A stretch of DNA of 64,000 nt, taken from contig JAKJHU010000066.1 in NCBI GenBank assembly GCA_022316685.1, positions 930,001-994,000 on the forward strand, read 5' to 3'. The notes below the pieces were generated by a model. It saw only the letters and a list, made by a program, of their open reading frames with translations, ran no database searches and was not told the DNA's origin. Below are positions 47,101 to 57,855 of this stretch, piece by piece. This DNA comes from Progne subis subis (lineage: Eukaryota; Chordata; Aves; Passeriformes; Hirundinidae). A program made the translations under genes and the position numbers. The stretch's first letter is position 1; each line of letters opens with the position of its first letter.

Positions 47101-48470
47101 CGTTCAGCAGTGACCACCGGAGCAGTCACGTCCCAGCTCTGGCTGGTGTCTGGGTTAAACTTCCCTCGGCTGGCCCAGCCCTGTGCCCAGCTGCTTTTCC
47201 AGTAACTCCTGTAATCTTCCATTTGCAAAGCAGGAAAGGGAGAGGAAGGACGTCCTGGCTCCTCTGCCCCAGCAGCGCCCTGGGAAGGCGGATTCACTGT
47301 TCCGTGGGATGAAAGGCGCTGCTGCGCTGCACCTCCCAACCCCCGCCTGCTCCAGGTGCCTCCGAGCTCCACCCGGGGCTGATAGCAAACAAACCAGGGG
47401 AACTCTGCGGTAGATAAGGTGAGACAACTCTTTCCTTCTGCCCCGTGCGGGTTCCAGTGCTCAGGTGGCTGCTGGGACACGTGGCAGGGCCGGAGCTGGT
47501 GGCAAGGGCGAGGTCAGAGGGTGCCCAGGGTGACAGCGCTCTGGGCTCGGTGCTGATGCCGAGCTGGGCGCAGCAATCACCGGGGAAGGACCAAAGCCAA
47601 AATCCGTGACAGAGCTGGAGCAGTTCAGCAGAGACCCTGGCTGGCTGTAGCACAGGCTGACTCCATGCGTCAAGCACAGGAATTTACGTATTTATTTCTT
47701 CTAAATTCAAACCTTCAACATACTTAAAAAAATAAAAGATGGGGAAAACCCCTGCACACTCAAAAAACTTCACCATTTGGGTGGGGACAGTGTAGCAGCT
47801 GCATTTCTTTATGGTACAGAGACACCCCTCTGAGAAGAAAATAATGGTCCGGGGTAAGAGTCCAGCTTTGGGAACCACTCAGAATCAGTTCGTGATTCCT
47901 GGGGCTCTGTGAAATATTCATTAAAGCTCAAGGGCAGGTGCAAAGATCCATGAACAAAAGAGAAATTGAAGCTGAGTGGCTCCTTGAAGCCTGCCAGCTG
48001 GTTTATCTACCACTCCTTGTGCCTACTCACTTTAATCTCAAAGTTACTGAAACCTCTCCTGGTGTTCTTCTTTCAGCCAGTTGGAAGTAGCAGCAGGTAA
48101 TTGTGGCCCAGTGGAAAATAATCGTTCCTGGCAGTTCCCTTGAGGTAAGAAGACATCTGAACATTTGGTGATGTAGTCAGGGATGCACCGAGGACTTTTC
48201 AGGGAAGGCATTTCCTCATCTGGGAGGAGTCACCAAACATGGGAAGAGAACCCCCGTTCTGGGGAAGAAAAAAGACCAAATGAAAACAAAACACACAAGA
48301 CAAGGGTGTGGTCCCTTGGAAGGGTTTGGCTCCATCCAGTCTAAGGACTCTCCTTACTGCAGAGGAAAAGATATTTATAGTTTGGAAATCAGTACTGGAA
48401 TGAAGACTTGTCTCCCTTTGCCTCTATGGGATGCAGGAATTATCTGAAAGCAAGAGCAGGTGGAGGAGGG
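44124..48470. other. intergenic sequence with a GC-rich patch
   Basis: Positions 45061-45106 are a CCCTCCTT-type pyrimidine microsatellite. Positions 46400-47660 are clearly richer in G and C than the rest of the window and contain long open frames on both strands (282 codons on - at 46632-47480 and 165 codons on + at 46815-47312). These look like chance products of low TA content. A 192-codon frame on - at 44556-45134 also has no recognisable product. Confidence 0.6.
45070..45106 (+). repeat. polypyrimidine CCCT/CCTT microsatellite
   Basis: The tract is built from CTCCCTCC, TTCCTTCC and CTCCCTCC units with no purine for more than 30 bases. Confidence 0.8.
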
Positions 48471-48479
48471 CTGATGAAT

Positions 48480-49358
48480 TAAAGGCCTCCTCTCATTGAA
48501 AATGCTGTCAGAGTCTCTTGGGAGGCAACACTGGAAGGCAAAGGAGTTCAGGAAGGCTGGATGTGCTTCTAAGAAGGAAATTTTAAAGGCACAGGAGCAG
48601 ATGATCCCACATGCTGAAAAAGGAGACCAGCCTGGCTGAACAGGGAACTTTGGCTAGAACTTGGGGAAAAAGGAGTCTATGACCTTGGGAAGAAGGGGCA
48701 GGTAACTCAGAAGGAATTCACGGGTATCAGGGTTATGCAGGGCTATAGCTTAACTGCGACTTAATCTGGATACTGCTGCCAAAGAAAAAAAAAAAGTTTC
48801 TATAAATACATCAGCAACACAGGAGGGCTGAGAAGAATCTTCATCCTTTATTGGATGCAGGAGGAAACACAGTGAGAAAGGATGAGAAGGCTGAGGTACT
48901 TCCTGCCCTCTTTGCCTCGGCGTATAATGGCAAGACCAGTTGGTCTCTGGGTACACAGCTCCTGAGCCTGGGATGGAGAGTAGAAGGAAGGCCTCATAAC
49001 CCAAGTGGAAGTTGTCAGTGAGCTGCTATAGCACTTGGACACACCACGTCCATGGGGCTGGTGGGATCCACCACCCACTGTTGTGTGGGAACCAGTGCAG
49101 TGCTCCCAAAGCCCCATCCCTCATTTCCCAGCAGTCCTGGCCAGGTGGGGAGGGGTGGGTTGTAAACTGGCAAATGTGACACCCCTCTACAAGAAGGGCT
49201 GGAAGCAAAATCCATGGAACTACAGGCTGCTCAGCCTGACCTCAGTGCCAGGGAAGGTCACAGAGCAGATCACCCCATGCCAGCACGCAGCACATGCAGT
49301 ACAACCAAGTCACTGATCCTGGGGGTCTCTGCCAGCCTAAGTCATTCTGTGATTGGCA
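48480..49358 (+). mobile_element. CR1 LINE, ORF2 part with internal deletion
   Basis: The sense strand follows CR1 ORF2 between the endonuclease and reverse transcriptase domains. The landmarks are TCTTGGGAGGCAACACTGGA, GGAGTTCAGGAAGGCTGGAT, TATAAATACATCAGCAACAC, CTTCATCCTTTATTGGATGC and GACCAGTTGGTCTCTGGGTA. They continue through codons for KLANVTPLYKKG and LTSVPGKV, the start of the reverse transcriptase. Similarity breaks near 49318 and is followed directly by a CR1-type 3' tail (CCAGCCTAAGTCATTCTGTG), so most of the RT is missing. Stops and frameshifts show it is dead. Confidence 0.88.
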
Positions 49359-49520
49359 CAAGCTGGAGCCACGGGCCAAGGGAATGAGGTTCAACACCAC
49401 CGAGTGCCAGGTCCTGCCCTTGGGTCACACCAACCCCATGGATCCCTCCAGGCTGGGAAAGTGGCCACTGCAAAGGGAGCTGGGGATGCCCAGGATGGGC
49501 CACTGCTGTCCCTGAGCTGT
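49359..49520 (+). mobile_element. second CR1 fragment, RT C-terminal region
   Basis: The frame at 49364-49440 reads HKLEPRAKGMRFNTTECQVL, then PLGHTNPMD. This is the CR1 motif that usually reads KFNxxKCxVLHLGxxNP. It is in the same orientation as the preceding CR1 and abuts its 3' tail, so either two insertions or a rearranged single copy is present. Confidence 0.75.
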
Positions 49521-50800
49521 CCCAGTGCTGCTCCCAAGCCCTTCCTTTGTCACTGGAGCAGCTGCTGCTGTGCCTGAGCTGAGCTCCCCTGGCTCCTCCT
49601 CTGCCAGGAAGGACAAAGAGGAGCCAGCTAAGTAAGCGCTGTAATTTGCACTTTGGTGGGTTTAGCTACACAACACTTTGAGCTCATTCAGCAGAGCTCT
49701 AAATTACGCTGCTGAGGCACAAACAAGGCTGAAAATCTGCCCAAGTTGCTGGGTTAAAACTACCACCTCCCTTCAGCCTCCCCTGATCCCACTGTGGTAA
49801 CACTTTCTGAAGTTCTGTTCTAAAGGGAGAAGCCAAATTCTCTATGTCTATGTATAAAACAGGAGTCAAAACATCAAAAGCTTCTTACCCAAGCTGCAGC
49901 CACTTGAAAGGCTTCAGGTGCTGGGGCTTCACCTCCAGCACAGGTGAGGCACTGGAACCTTCTTTAAGTTTCATTAGAGATTGAGCCAAGTTAAATTCTC
50001 TCCCTCCTGCTCCAGGCTGGAGCTGGACACAATTACAAAAGGCCACCTGCCCTGCCATGGCTGAGACATGTAGCTGAGCCCTGAGGCAGCCCTGGAAAGC
50101 TTGGAGACAAGGCTCTGCACCTGCTGCTGCTTTTTGGCTATCACCACATCCAGCCTCAGGGATAAAAAGTAGCTCAAGCAAATGGGAAGTATTCCTTTTT
50201 TCCAGAGTGATTTCTAGTCTCTCTTTTATGACAGTTGATGTTTGGACAAATGCTCAACACCTGAATACTTCCAAAGAAATCGTTCTTGAAAAGACAGAAA
50301 AGCAGCAAACACAGATGTAGAAGGGATGGGTAGGAATGTTCTCTGACAGGGAACTTTGACCTGTGCAACAAGGAACATTTCCCCACTCAGCAGGACCACA
50401 CTCATGGTAACAGCCTTGGAAACAAAGATGTTATTCTTCTTTCACATCTAAATACTCCTCTTGGAAAGGTCATTTTAATAATGCAAAACATTGTGAGAGA
50501 GGGGCTTTTGTCTAATTCAAAGTGTTCAGGGTGAATTTAATTCCTGCAAGGACCCTGATCACAGCTGCTGAAGTCCAGCAGTGAGAATACACACCTCTTG
50601 TCAGACATAGCTTTTTTTTTTTTTTTTGTCCCTCCCCCAGCACCTGCCATGACAGGGTTGGGCTCTGGCTCACACACATCCACAGTTGCAAAATAAAAGG
50701 TTATTAAATCAGTATTATCCATTAAGAAAAAGTCACCTCCCTCCTCCAAGAAAGAGTCATGCTACTGGGTGGCAAAGAACACAATGGCACCTCCCATCAG
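49521..50800. other. intergenic sequence before the PROSER2 3' end
   Basis: No gene or clear transposon was seen. A T run lies at about 50612-50627. Confidence 0.55.
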
Positions 50801-53562
50801 CTGTCATTTAATTGGGTTTATTCTAGTTTAATAGATGATTTATCAGATTTGTGCAAGACAGTTACCTCTAGCACAAAGGGGAAGAAAGGAAAATCACAGC
50901 AATATATACACACAAAACAAGATACACAAAATAAAGCTAAATTTATATACAGGTTATTAGCAGCTAGACTTAACTTCATTTAGTACATGGCTTTACTCAC
51001 TACAGTTTTAGGCACAGAGAAGAATTTATCTGCTATGATGAAGGGCCACAATGAATACCTCGTTCCAAGTCCTCCCTGGGCAGAAACTGCTTTACCTAAT
51101 GAAGATGAAACTCTCACTTCCCACCAGCTGAGGACACAGCCCTGCACAAAGGATGAGACAACACGATCCAGCTAATTCAGCATACAGCAACTTCAGATAT
51201 TAAATATTTGGAGTATTTTTAAGCAGGGTGACATTACAGTTATTGAGCTGGACTGAATTTCAATGAAACAGTGTCAGGGTTTTCCCCCCCACATTTGCTT
51301 AGCAAGGACTCTCAGCTGTAAACAACTCAAAGAAGAGCTGGCAAGAAATGATTAGATGTGGAGATTGCTTCATACATACTTCACATTCATAATGAAGAAT
51401 TTGCTTTAACAGGATTTAAAAGCACAAAGGCCATGAAACATTTAAATTTACTTAGCAGGTTATGTTAATAAATTATGATGCATCATCCACATGTCAGCCT
51501 CCATTCCAGCCTGCACTGCAGCACGTGCTTGGGTGTATTTTCTGTGCTCCCTTGTCTTTCTGATTTAGGACTACAGACTCAGAGCCCAGCAGAACAAGCC
51601 TGTGCTTTACTTGCAGCACACAAGCAGCCTTTTTTGTTTCAGCAGCACCTCTCACGTTTGATTATGCATGCCCAAGTGCTTTGCCAGCCCAGGAATGGCC
51701 ACATATTTTAATTACTGATTGCTTATGTATAGCAAAACTGTCACATGATCAGGAACACGATCACTTACCCAGTGAAAATGCTGAAAAGAATAACTACATA
51801 ACAGAACCAGCCAGATACCGTAACAATGCAATTAAAAATTTAAACAGCAAGCAGATAATGAAAACAAAACAAAAAAACCCCTTAACTTAAGAGGCAGGTT
51901 GAGAATGACACAAATGTTTTTCCTTCACAACAGCTTCATTTACAAGCACAGCTCAGCAAGTCTGAAATACTTTATCACAAGAACTACAAACTTGTTTATC
52001 ACAGTTATGTCAGAGCTCCTCGCCAAAGGGTGTGTCAGTTTCTGCTGTAGCCACCCCTCCTCTTCTCCAAGGTTTATTGCTCAGCTACTTTGGAGAAGGA
52101 GTGGGTTGGTCAAGGCTTTAGAAAGTGCAGAGTGTAAGTCAGTTTTTCCCCTTTAGGAAAAAAAAAACCCAAAACAAAACACTGAGAAATCAAACATGAA
52201 TAACAACAAAAAAATTGAGAGTTTGGCATTTGAATTTAAAGTGGCTATTCTTGATGTTTTCAGGTAATACAAAAAGGGAAGGAGTTTCAGTGTGGAAGGG
52301 CACCTTTGCCATATATAAAAAAACCCCAAAACATACTAACAAATATATTTTGGGACCATCTCTACCAGCTTGTCTATTGAACAAAGGCAATATTCCACCA
52401 ACTTGGACCATTCAGGAATGATGTGCTCCTACATGCAGTTCTCCTGAAACTCCACATAGCCTGCAAGAATTTTGGCTGTAACTTCTGTTATGCATTGGCA
52501 GGGCATAATAAGGCTGTGAACAGAGGACTGCTAGGATTACAGGAAGACCAAATGACAGTTTTACAAGTAACAGAACTTATAATTTGTGTAGTACAGCTAC
52601 TGTTCAAAAAGTAACAGTTCCTTCCCGGGAACCCTAACGTAAAAGAGAAGACACTTTTGACATATGGGTCTCTCTTTTGGTACAAAGTTAACCTGTTCCT
52701 AAGGCTTCTCTGCTGTGAGGTCCTCCCTGGGACAGAGCAGCTGGGGTCACAGATTGTCAGGAGACTCTTTGGCTGTCAGTGCGCAATCCGGTGCTCGGTG
52801 CATATCCCGGGGCTTTCCTGGTGCCTTTCCCTGGACACGTGGGGTGCTCAGGTGTGACGGAGAAGCAGGTGGCTGGGAAGGGAGTGGAGAGTCCAGGTGC
52901 AGCAGCAGAGTGAGGCAGTCATCCATCCAAAGCTTGGGCTGCTCTGTCCAGGAGAAGGTTGAAGCAGAAGCCACCCATGCACAGTTCTGAGTCAAGGGCA
53001 GAGTGAGGGAGCAGAAGACTCCACCTCTGGCAGGGCAAGAAACCAAGCCAGATAACACAGACAACAAAAAGTCACAGAAGGGTGTCACACTGTCAGAAAT
53101 TTCAGCTGTGACGTTATCTCGAGCTCCCATGGACAGACAGACAGATGTGGGCAGGACAGATGGAGCTCTTTGTTTTGGCCTCAGAAAGAGCAAAATCAGG
53201 GTTTTCTGTTCAGTTTGCTATGTACAACAATACTGCACTGTACACTTCATTAACGAGATGCTGCCTGCTGCAGTCCAGCATTAATTAAATAAAATTCCTC
53301 TTCATCACAAAGAGCAACAGATGAGTATCTCTGTAGGAAGGAGAGCCAAAGCCCAATGCTGTACATGACCCTACGTGGTGCCAGTCCTTCTGGGATAAAC
53401 ATAAGCGGCCATTCCACAGTGTCTAATACCTTCCTGGCTTGCCTGAAGCAGAGAACTTTCCCTTTTTTCTTCCAATCCACTTGATCCCAATCCTGTTGGG
53501 ACTGTTTTAGCACAAAGCCATGCTATGACTTTCCCCCCACTGCCACGACATTCCCATCCACG
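50800..53562 (-). other. PROSER2: PROSER2 3' untranslated region (end inferred)
   Basis: It follows the stop codon of PROSER2 on the - strand. The 3' end is placed at an AATAAA read on the - strand from 50822 to 50817, which is followed by a T/G-containing stretch. That gives about 2.75 kb. An earlier AATAAA at 52078-52073 could give a shorter form. The sequence is AT-rich with no long reading frame on the - strand that resembles a known protein. Confidence 0.5.
50817..50822 (-). promoter_or_regulatory. PROSER2: candidate polyadenylation signal of PROSER2
   Basis: TTTATT on the + strand is AATAAA on the - strand. Downstream in the sense direction are a TGATGGGAGGTG segment and an ATTGTGTTCTTTG segment, a plausible cleavage context. 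Confidence 0.45.
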
Positions 53563-54554
53563 TTACGCAGTCTCTTTCAGCAGTCCCAGTTTCCGGAGTG
53601 CCTCTCTCCTGGCTTCTTCAGTTGAGCCACGGCCAGAGAACTTCACCGTTATCCCTTGGGATCGAAATCCTGAAGGTCTAGGCAGCGAACCCGACCTCCT
53701 CCTCATGTCCAGGCTTACACCAGGCTGTTTACAATCATTACTGCTTTTTTCTGTGTTCTGCTGTGCGCTGCTAACTTTGTTAGTGGCAAGAGCCACCTCT
53801 GGTTTGATTGTTACAGTTTTGCCCGTAGGAAGGAAAGGGCTGGGCTCACTTTTTAAAATCTCGTGGATGTTTTGATATCCATTGGTAACAGCCTCTGACT
53901 GCTTGGGCTGCACATCAAGCTGCTGGGTGCCTGGGGCATGGTCCACTTGGTCCTGAGCTGGCTTTCCCTTAACCAGGCCGAGTTTTGTCAGGGCCTCATA
54001 GCGTGTTTGTTCAGAAGAGAGATCCCGTAAGGAAGAACTTCGGTTACGTGACAAGAAATCATTTTTGTGCAGCTTCTCCTCCAGTTCAGCTGCCAGAAGA
54101 GCTCCCCCATTGATGTTGGCCAGCACCTGAGCCCGGCGCTCCTGGACGTTAACCGCTGCTTTGGAAATGGTCTGGCTGAATTCCTTGCCACTGACATTTG
54201 TTATGTTGATGTTGCTCGGGAACCGGTGCAGTTTGGGGGCGGGGGCAGGAGGGTGCTTGGGTGCTGTGGAATAATCACCGTTGGCTACCGGGGCTTTCTT
54301 CCTGTCAGAATTCCCTTCCTTGAGGGCGCCGGGGAAGCGAGCCCGGATCTCCACCTGCTGCTCAGAGATCTTCTGGGCCACGATGAGAGGAGTGGGGACG
54401 GAACGGAGCAACTTTGGATGCTGCACTGGAGGAGGGGGTGGTGGAGGAAGAGGAAGTGTCTCAGACACCGTCGCTGGTGGTGCAGGGGGCTGCGGGGGAA
54501 GGTCAGCAGGTACAGCTGGCTGAGGGCTCTCGGCTCTCCGAGCGGCATCCAACA
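53563..54554 (-). CDS. PROSER2: PROSER2 terminal coding exon
   Basis: The acceptor is TTTCAG (sense strand, at 54560-54555) and the stop codon is at 53565-53563. The exon adds two bases to a split Val codon, then 329 codons starting LDAARRAESPQPAVPADLPP. The upstream in-frame Met at 54582 lies in the intron and is not a start. The exon is GC-richer than the flanking intron. Features are Pro-rich at about codons 10-46, the KLLRSVPTPL block at about 47-56, EALTKLGL at about 186-193, RSGSLP at about 286-291, and the conserved tail at about 299-329. Confidence 0.95.
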
Positions 54555-55671
54555 CTGAAAGGCAAAGCAGCAGAGAAGTCATTAACCCTTCACACAGGGC
54601 AGAGTGCGAGCTAAAAATGCATCTTTTAGCATTCCTTTCTAACTCAAACTCAGCCCATGTAGCCAGAAGAAACTATAACTGAAGTCCCAGCAATGGCACC
54701 TCATAGGCAATGCTATAGCTCAAATCACCACATTTACAGGGTCACTATCACAGCCTTCTCTGCCATTCACTCACAGTCTGCGTGTTGCTTCACTATGCTG
54801 CAATGGCTGCTCTTTCGTAAGAGTTTTGCAGCTCTTATTTTTTATTAAAACAGCCAGGAGAGGACACATTACGTCCCACTGTGTGTACTAGCTGATAGAT
54901 TTCATTGTCCAAACAGAGAGAACACACTCTACAGGCTGACAAAAACAACATGCCATATGCTATCTTGTCACAAACTCACTGATAGGATCCTGTGCCTTTC
55001 AGTAACACTGAAAACAATCTGCTATCTTAAAGCTCTTGTAGAAAATCTTAAAAAGTCTTGGAGAAGAGCAGAGCATGAACAGGCTGGTGGATACAGTCTG
55101 CCTTGTTGCAATGACTGTGCACAACAGTGACAACTCAGTCTCCAGGCAGAAGCCTGAGATAGCAAACCAACAACCTCTTCAGATGCATGACCCCCTTGAG
55201 GGAAAGGAAAAATTAGGAAAAAAGTTACAGCAGCATGAAGAATTTCAAAAGCCCCAAGGCAAATTAAAATCACAGTCCTTAGAGTTCCTGATGAGTAACA
55301 AATTTATCTGGAGATAGTAAGGAAGGTACAGAATTTTTTTAGCTCTTTCTACAGAGAACTGGAATAAATCAGGGCTGAATCCAAGGGAAAACCCACACCT
55401 GCAAAAAACCACAAATACCTGGTTCTGCATCTCTGCTGGAAGGGCCTTCATGGTCACTGCTCTCCGGTGTTGACTGCACTAAGTCAATGATATCTTCAGT
55501 CTCTGAATGACTGGACACATTTTCTTCTGTTGACCTTGGGGACTGACAGTGGATGCCACTGTCACGTAGAGCCATCTCCTCCAAGTCATCTTCTAAGGCA
55601 TCTATGGTTTCCTCAAAGAACATGAGAACATCCTGTTCTTCATGAGTTAAGTATTTCAAGCTTTCATCATC
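53563..55671 (-). CDS. PROSER2: PROSER2, proline and serine-rich protein 2 (two exons; N-terminus outside the window)
   Basis: PROSER2 (C10orf47 in human, about 435 residues) has no established biochemical activity. It is predicted to be mostly disordered. Two exons on the - strand join in phase (CCA G from 55419 to TG TTG at 54554) into 414 codons. The order of modules is an acidic N-terminal module (KYLTHEEQDVLMFFEETIDA), a Ser/Glu-rich stretch, a proline-rich stretch with seven consecutive prolines, a VQHPKLLRSVPTPLIVAQK block, RFPSNINITN, VQERRAQVLANI, an EALTKLGL motif, an RRRSGSLPRP motif, and the C-terminal EEARREALRKLGLLKE. All these blocks are shared with human PROSER2 in the same order. 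The gene converges on UPF2 as in human 10p14. The first coding exon or exons were not found and should lie to the right of the window. Confidence 0.95.
54555..55418 (-). other. PROSER2: PROSER2 intron, 864 bases
   Basis: The intron runs from donor GTATTT to acceptor TTTCAG on the - strand. Nothing else was seen in it. Confidence 0.85.
55419..55671 (-). CDS. PROSER2: PROSER2 upstream coding exon
   Basis: The sense strand has a long T/C tract and CCCCATAG, then the exon begins GAT GAT GAA AGC TTG in phase 0. It encodes DDESLKYLTHEEQDVLMFFE, ETIDALEDDLEEMALRDSGI, then a Ser/Glu-rich stretch and DIIDLVQSTPESSDHEGPS, ending AEP plus one base. The donor is GTATTT. The N-terminal module is the best-conserved part of the family. 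Confidence 0.93.
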
Positions 55672-55864
55672 CTATGGGGAAAAAAGAAAAAAAAAAAAAA
55701 CAGAAAGACTGACACTTCCCAAAGAGACTTTTAGACACTACAATGCTACAGGACAAAAAAAGAAAATTTAAAAACCAAAAGAGCAGCAATTGGTATAACA
55801 TCCATTAGTTTAGCAAAGAAGTCTTCATTTGAGTTGTACAGAACAAATTACTAAAAGATCATAA

Positions 55865-56020
55865 AAGAAAAAAACAAAACAAAAACAATCCAAAATTACC
55901 CAAAACTATCAAAAAACCCCCCAAACTAAAAACAACAACAACAACAACAACAACGCCACAAAACAAAAACAAAAAAACCCCACAAAAAACCAAAAACCAA
56001 CCAAAAACAAACCACAACAT
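55865..56020. repeat. A/C-rich low-complexity string with (AAC)8
   Basis: The string is made almost only of A and C, with eight perfect AAC units at 55931-55954. On the sense strand of PROSER2 it is T/G-rich and lies about 200 bases upstream of the acceptor. Confidence 0.85.
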
Positions 56021-57499
56021 CCCTACATTCACCTGTGCCTTTGCAAGGGTTAGGATGGTGTCTGATTACAAACTGGGGCAAACTGTGTTCTGTGTCAGAT
56101 TCAGGGACAGGGCATGGGGAACAATATGGGAGGGAAAGGGTGCACTCAGGACAATCCCAGAAATGGGTTGATTCCCTTTTAGCTCAAGTTCAAAGGGTGA
56201 CTTGGCTTCTAGAGGCAAAGCTGGAGCTGAGAAATGTGTCTGCCACCAGAAACTATAAATTATCCAGAGGTACGTAAGAGATTACAAAGAGGTAATAGGA
56301 AGGAAGGAGATTGTTTCTAAAGATTTTACCTTTGAGTTACAGTAAGAAGAACCCAAGAATAAATATGAAGACCTGTTCCCTACAGTATAGGGCCTTAGGC
56401 TATTTTCTTCACCAGGAAATAATCCTGTAGACCACAGAAGTGATAAATAATTGCTTGGATTATCCAGTCTTCATTTTCTCTGAGTCACTGCTCTTAATTA
56501 ACTTGATTAGCACATTATCACTATGTGAAGCTGGGCAGCAATGCACTGACTCTTTTCCCTCCACCCTGGGAAACACTCACCTTTCCAGAAGCTTGGAGAT
56601 GACAAAGAGTGATTAAGAAAGGCACTGCATTAAAACAAAGGATACAGGGAAGACATTTCCCAAGAGACCTGTGTAAGTTCTGGAATGCAAGTATATATTG
56701 TTAAAAAGCAAGTGAGGTTTTCCCTTTTCTGGATTGGATTTCTCCCCTGCCAAGCATATACTGGAAATTTTGCTGTCAGTAACTCAACAAGCAGCAGCAA
56801 GGACACCTCATTGCACGTGCAGACAGGGTAAAAAGGCTGTTTCTTAGTAGAGGGCTGGGAGAATTTAGGTAAATACACAAAGGTATGCAGTACAAATATC
56901 CAAGAGGTAGCACGTTCTTGCTAGGGCAGCACAACTTGCTTCAAACTCACCATGCCTGTTCAGATCACCTTACATTAGATCAGACTAAAAAAAATAAAAC
57001 TGTGTGCAGCCCTACCTGTTAATACCTTGCACAAACAAAGCTTTTATCCCCATTCTCAGCATTAAAAATAAGAACAACGTAGCTCTGTAGCAAAGTAATG
57101 CCTATAGATTAAGAAATATAATGTGCTGCATTGTATCCAGTGGCAGTTGATCTCCAAGCACGCAGAATGTTACAGATGAGAAAATAAATGCTTTGAGGCT
57201 CTTAGCTGCTTTTGCCTGTGTGGCCAACAGAACATTTGGTGGGTGGGAAAGATGTACAGAGGTGTGGTTATGTCTAAGTTAGTCTCACTATCCACAGTGT
57301 ACTGTCAGAATAAGTAACTTATTCCAGCTTGCAGCAAAACTGCTACAAAAGCTAAAATTTGGATGCCATTTGCCACTGCCGGTTTAAAAGATGAACTTCA
57401 AAGGCTGACGTAGTCCACAGCTTGCACCCACCACATGTCAGTTTTCAAAGGCCAAGGAAAGTTTTACAGCTGCACTTGAAAAGCAAGACACAGACAAGC

Positions 57500-57555
57500 C
57501 TTCCTTTTTTTTGTTTTTTGGTTGGTTTTTTTTTCATGTGCGTGTGTTTTTTTCC
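57500..57555 (+). repeat. T/G low-complexity string
   Basis: The tract has long T runs broken by G and GG, ending GTGCGTGTG plus T7. Here the T/G-rich strand is antisense to PROSER2. Confidence 0.65.
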
Positions 57556-57820
57556 TTAATGGATGTTGCAATCTCCTTCCTTCCCCACCCAAATACTCAT
57601 AGGGCTGCTATGTCTAGTAGGCGAGAGAATGACAGGAAAGGAGCCCTTGTTAGGTAGCCCTGAGCTGGAGCTGAACAGGACTCCAAGAACCTTTTGTTGA
57701 GGGTGAGCTCATTGCAAGAGCCAGACTTACAAAGGCAAAGGAAAAGAAGAGGGGGTTGTGTTTAAGGTGGTCATAGTGGCAACAAATCCAGAGCGTGGTA
57801 CAGGAATTACTAACAGTCTG

Positions 57821-57855
57821 CTTGTTAGAAGGGGTGAAAAGGAAAGCCCTGCATG
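57821..57855. repeat. direct repeat copy 1 (35 bp)
   Basis: The first 28 bases (57821-57848), beginning CTTGTTAGAAGGGG, are identical to 59525-59552. The following seven bases differ at one position. See copy 2. Confidence 0.9.

Noticed and set aside
52747..53193. 148-codon minus-strand ORF downstream of the PROSER2 stop
   Set aside because: It lies in the inferred 3'UTR, matches no family, and overlaps a plus-strand ORF of similar size.
54067..54558. 163-codon plus-strand ORF
   Set aside because: It is antisense to the PROSER2 terminal exon, whose reading matches the known protein.
54555..54582. Methionine at 54582 as the PROSER2 start
   Set aside because: The codons before 54554 lie in the intron. 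A TTTCAG acceptor and in-phase joining to the 55419-55671 exon show the frame enters by splicing.
56020..56040. Possible N-terminal PROSER2 exon with a donor reading GTGAAT on the - strand
   Set aside because: The phase-0 frame that must join 55671 meets a stop codon a few codons upstream of this donor, so the exon cannot be coding in that phase.
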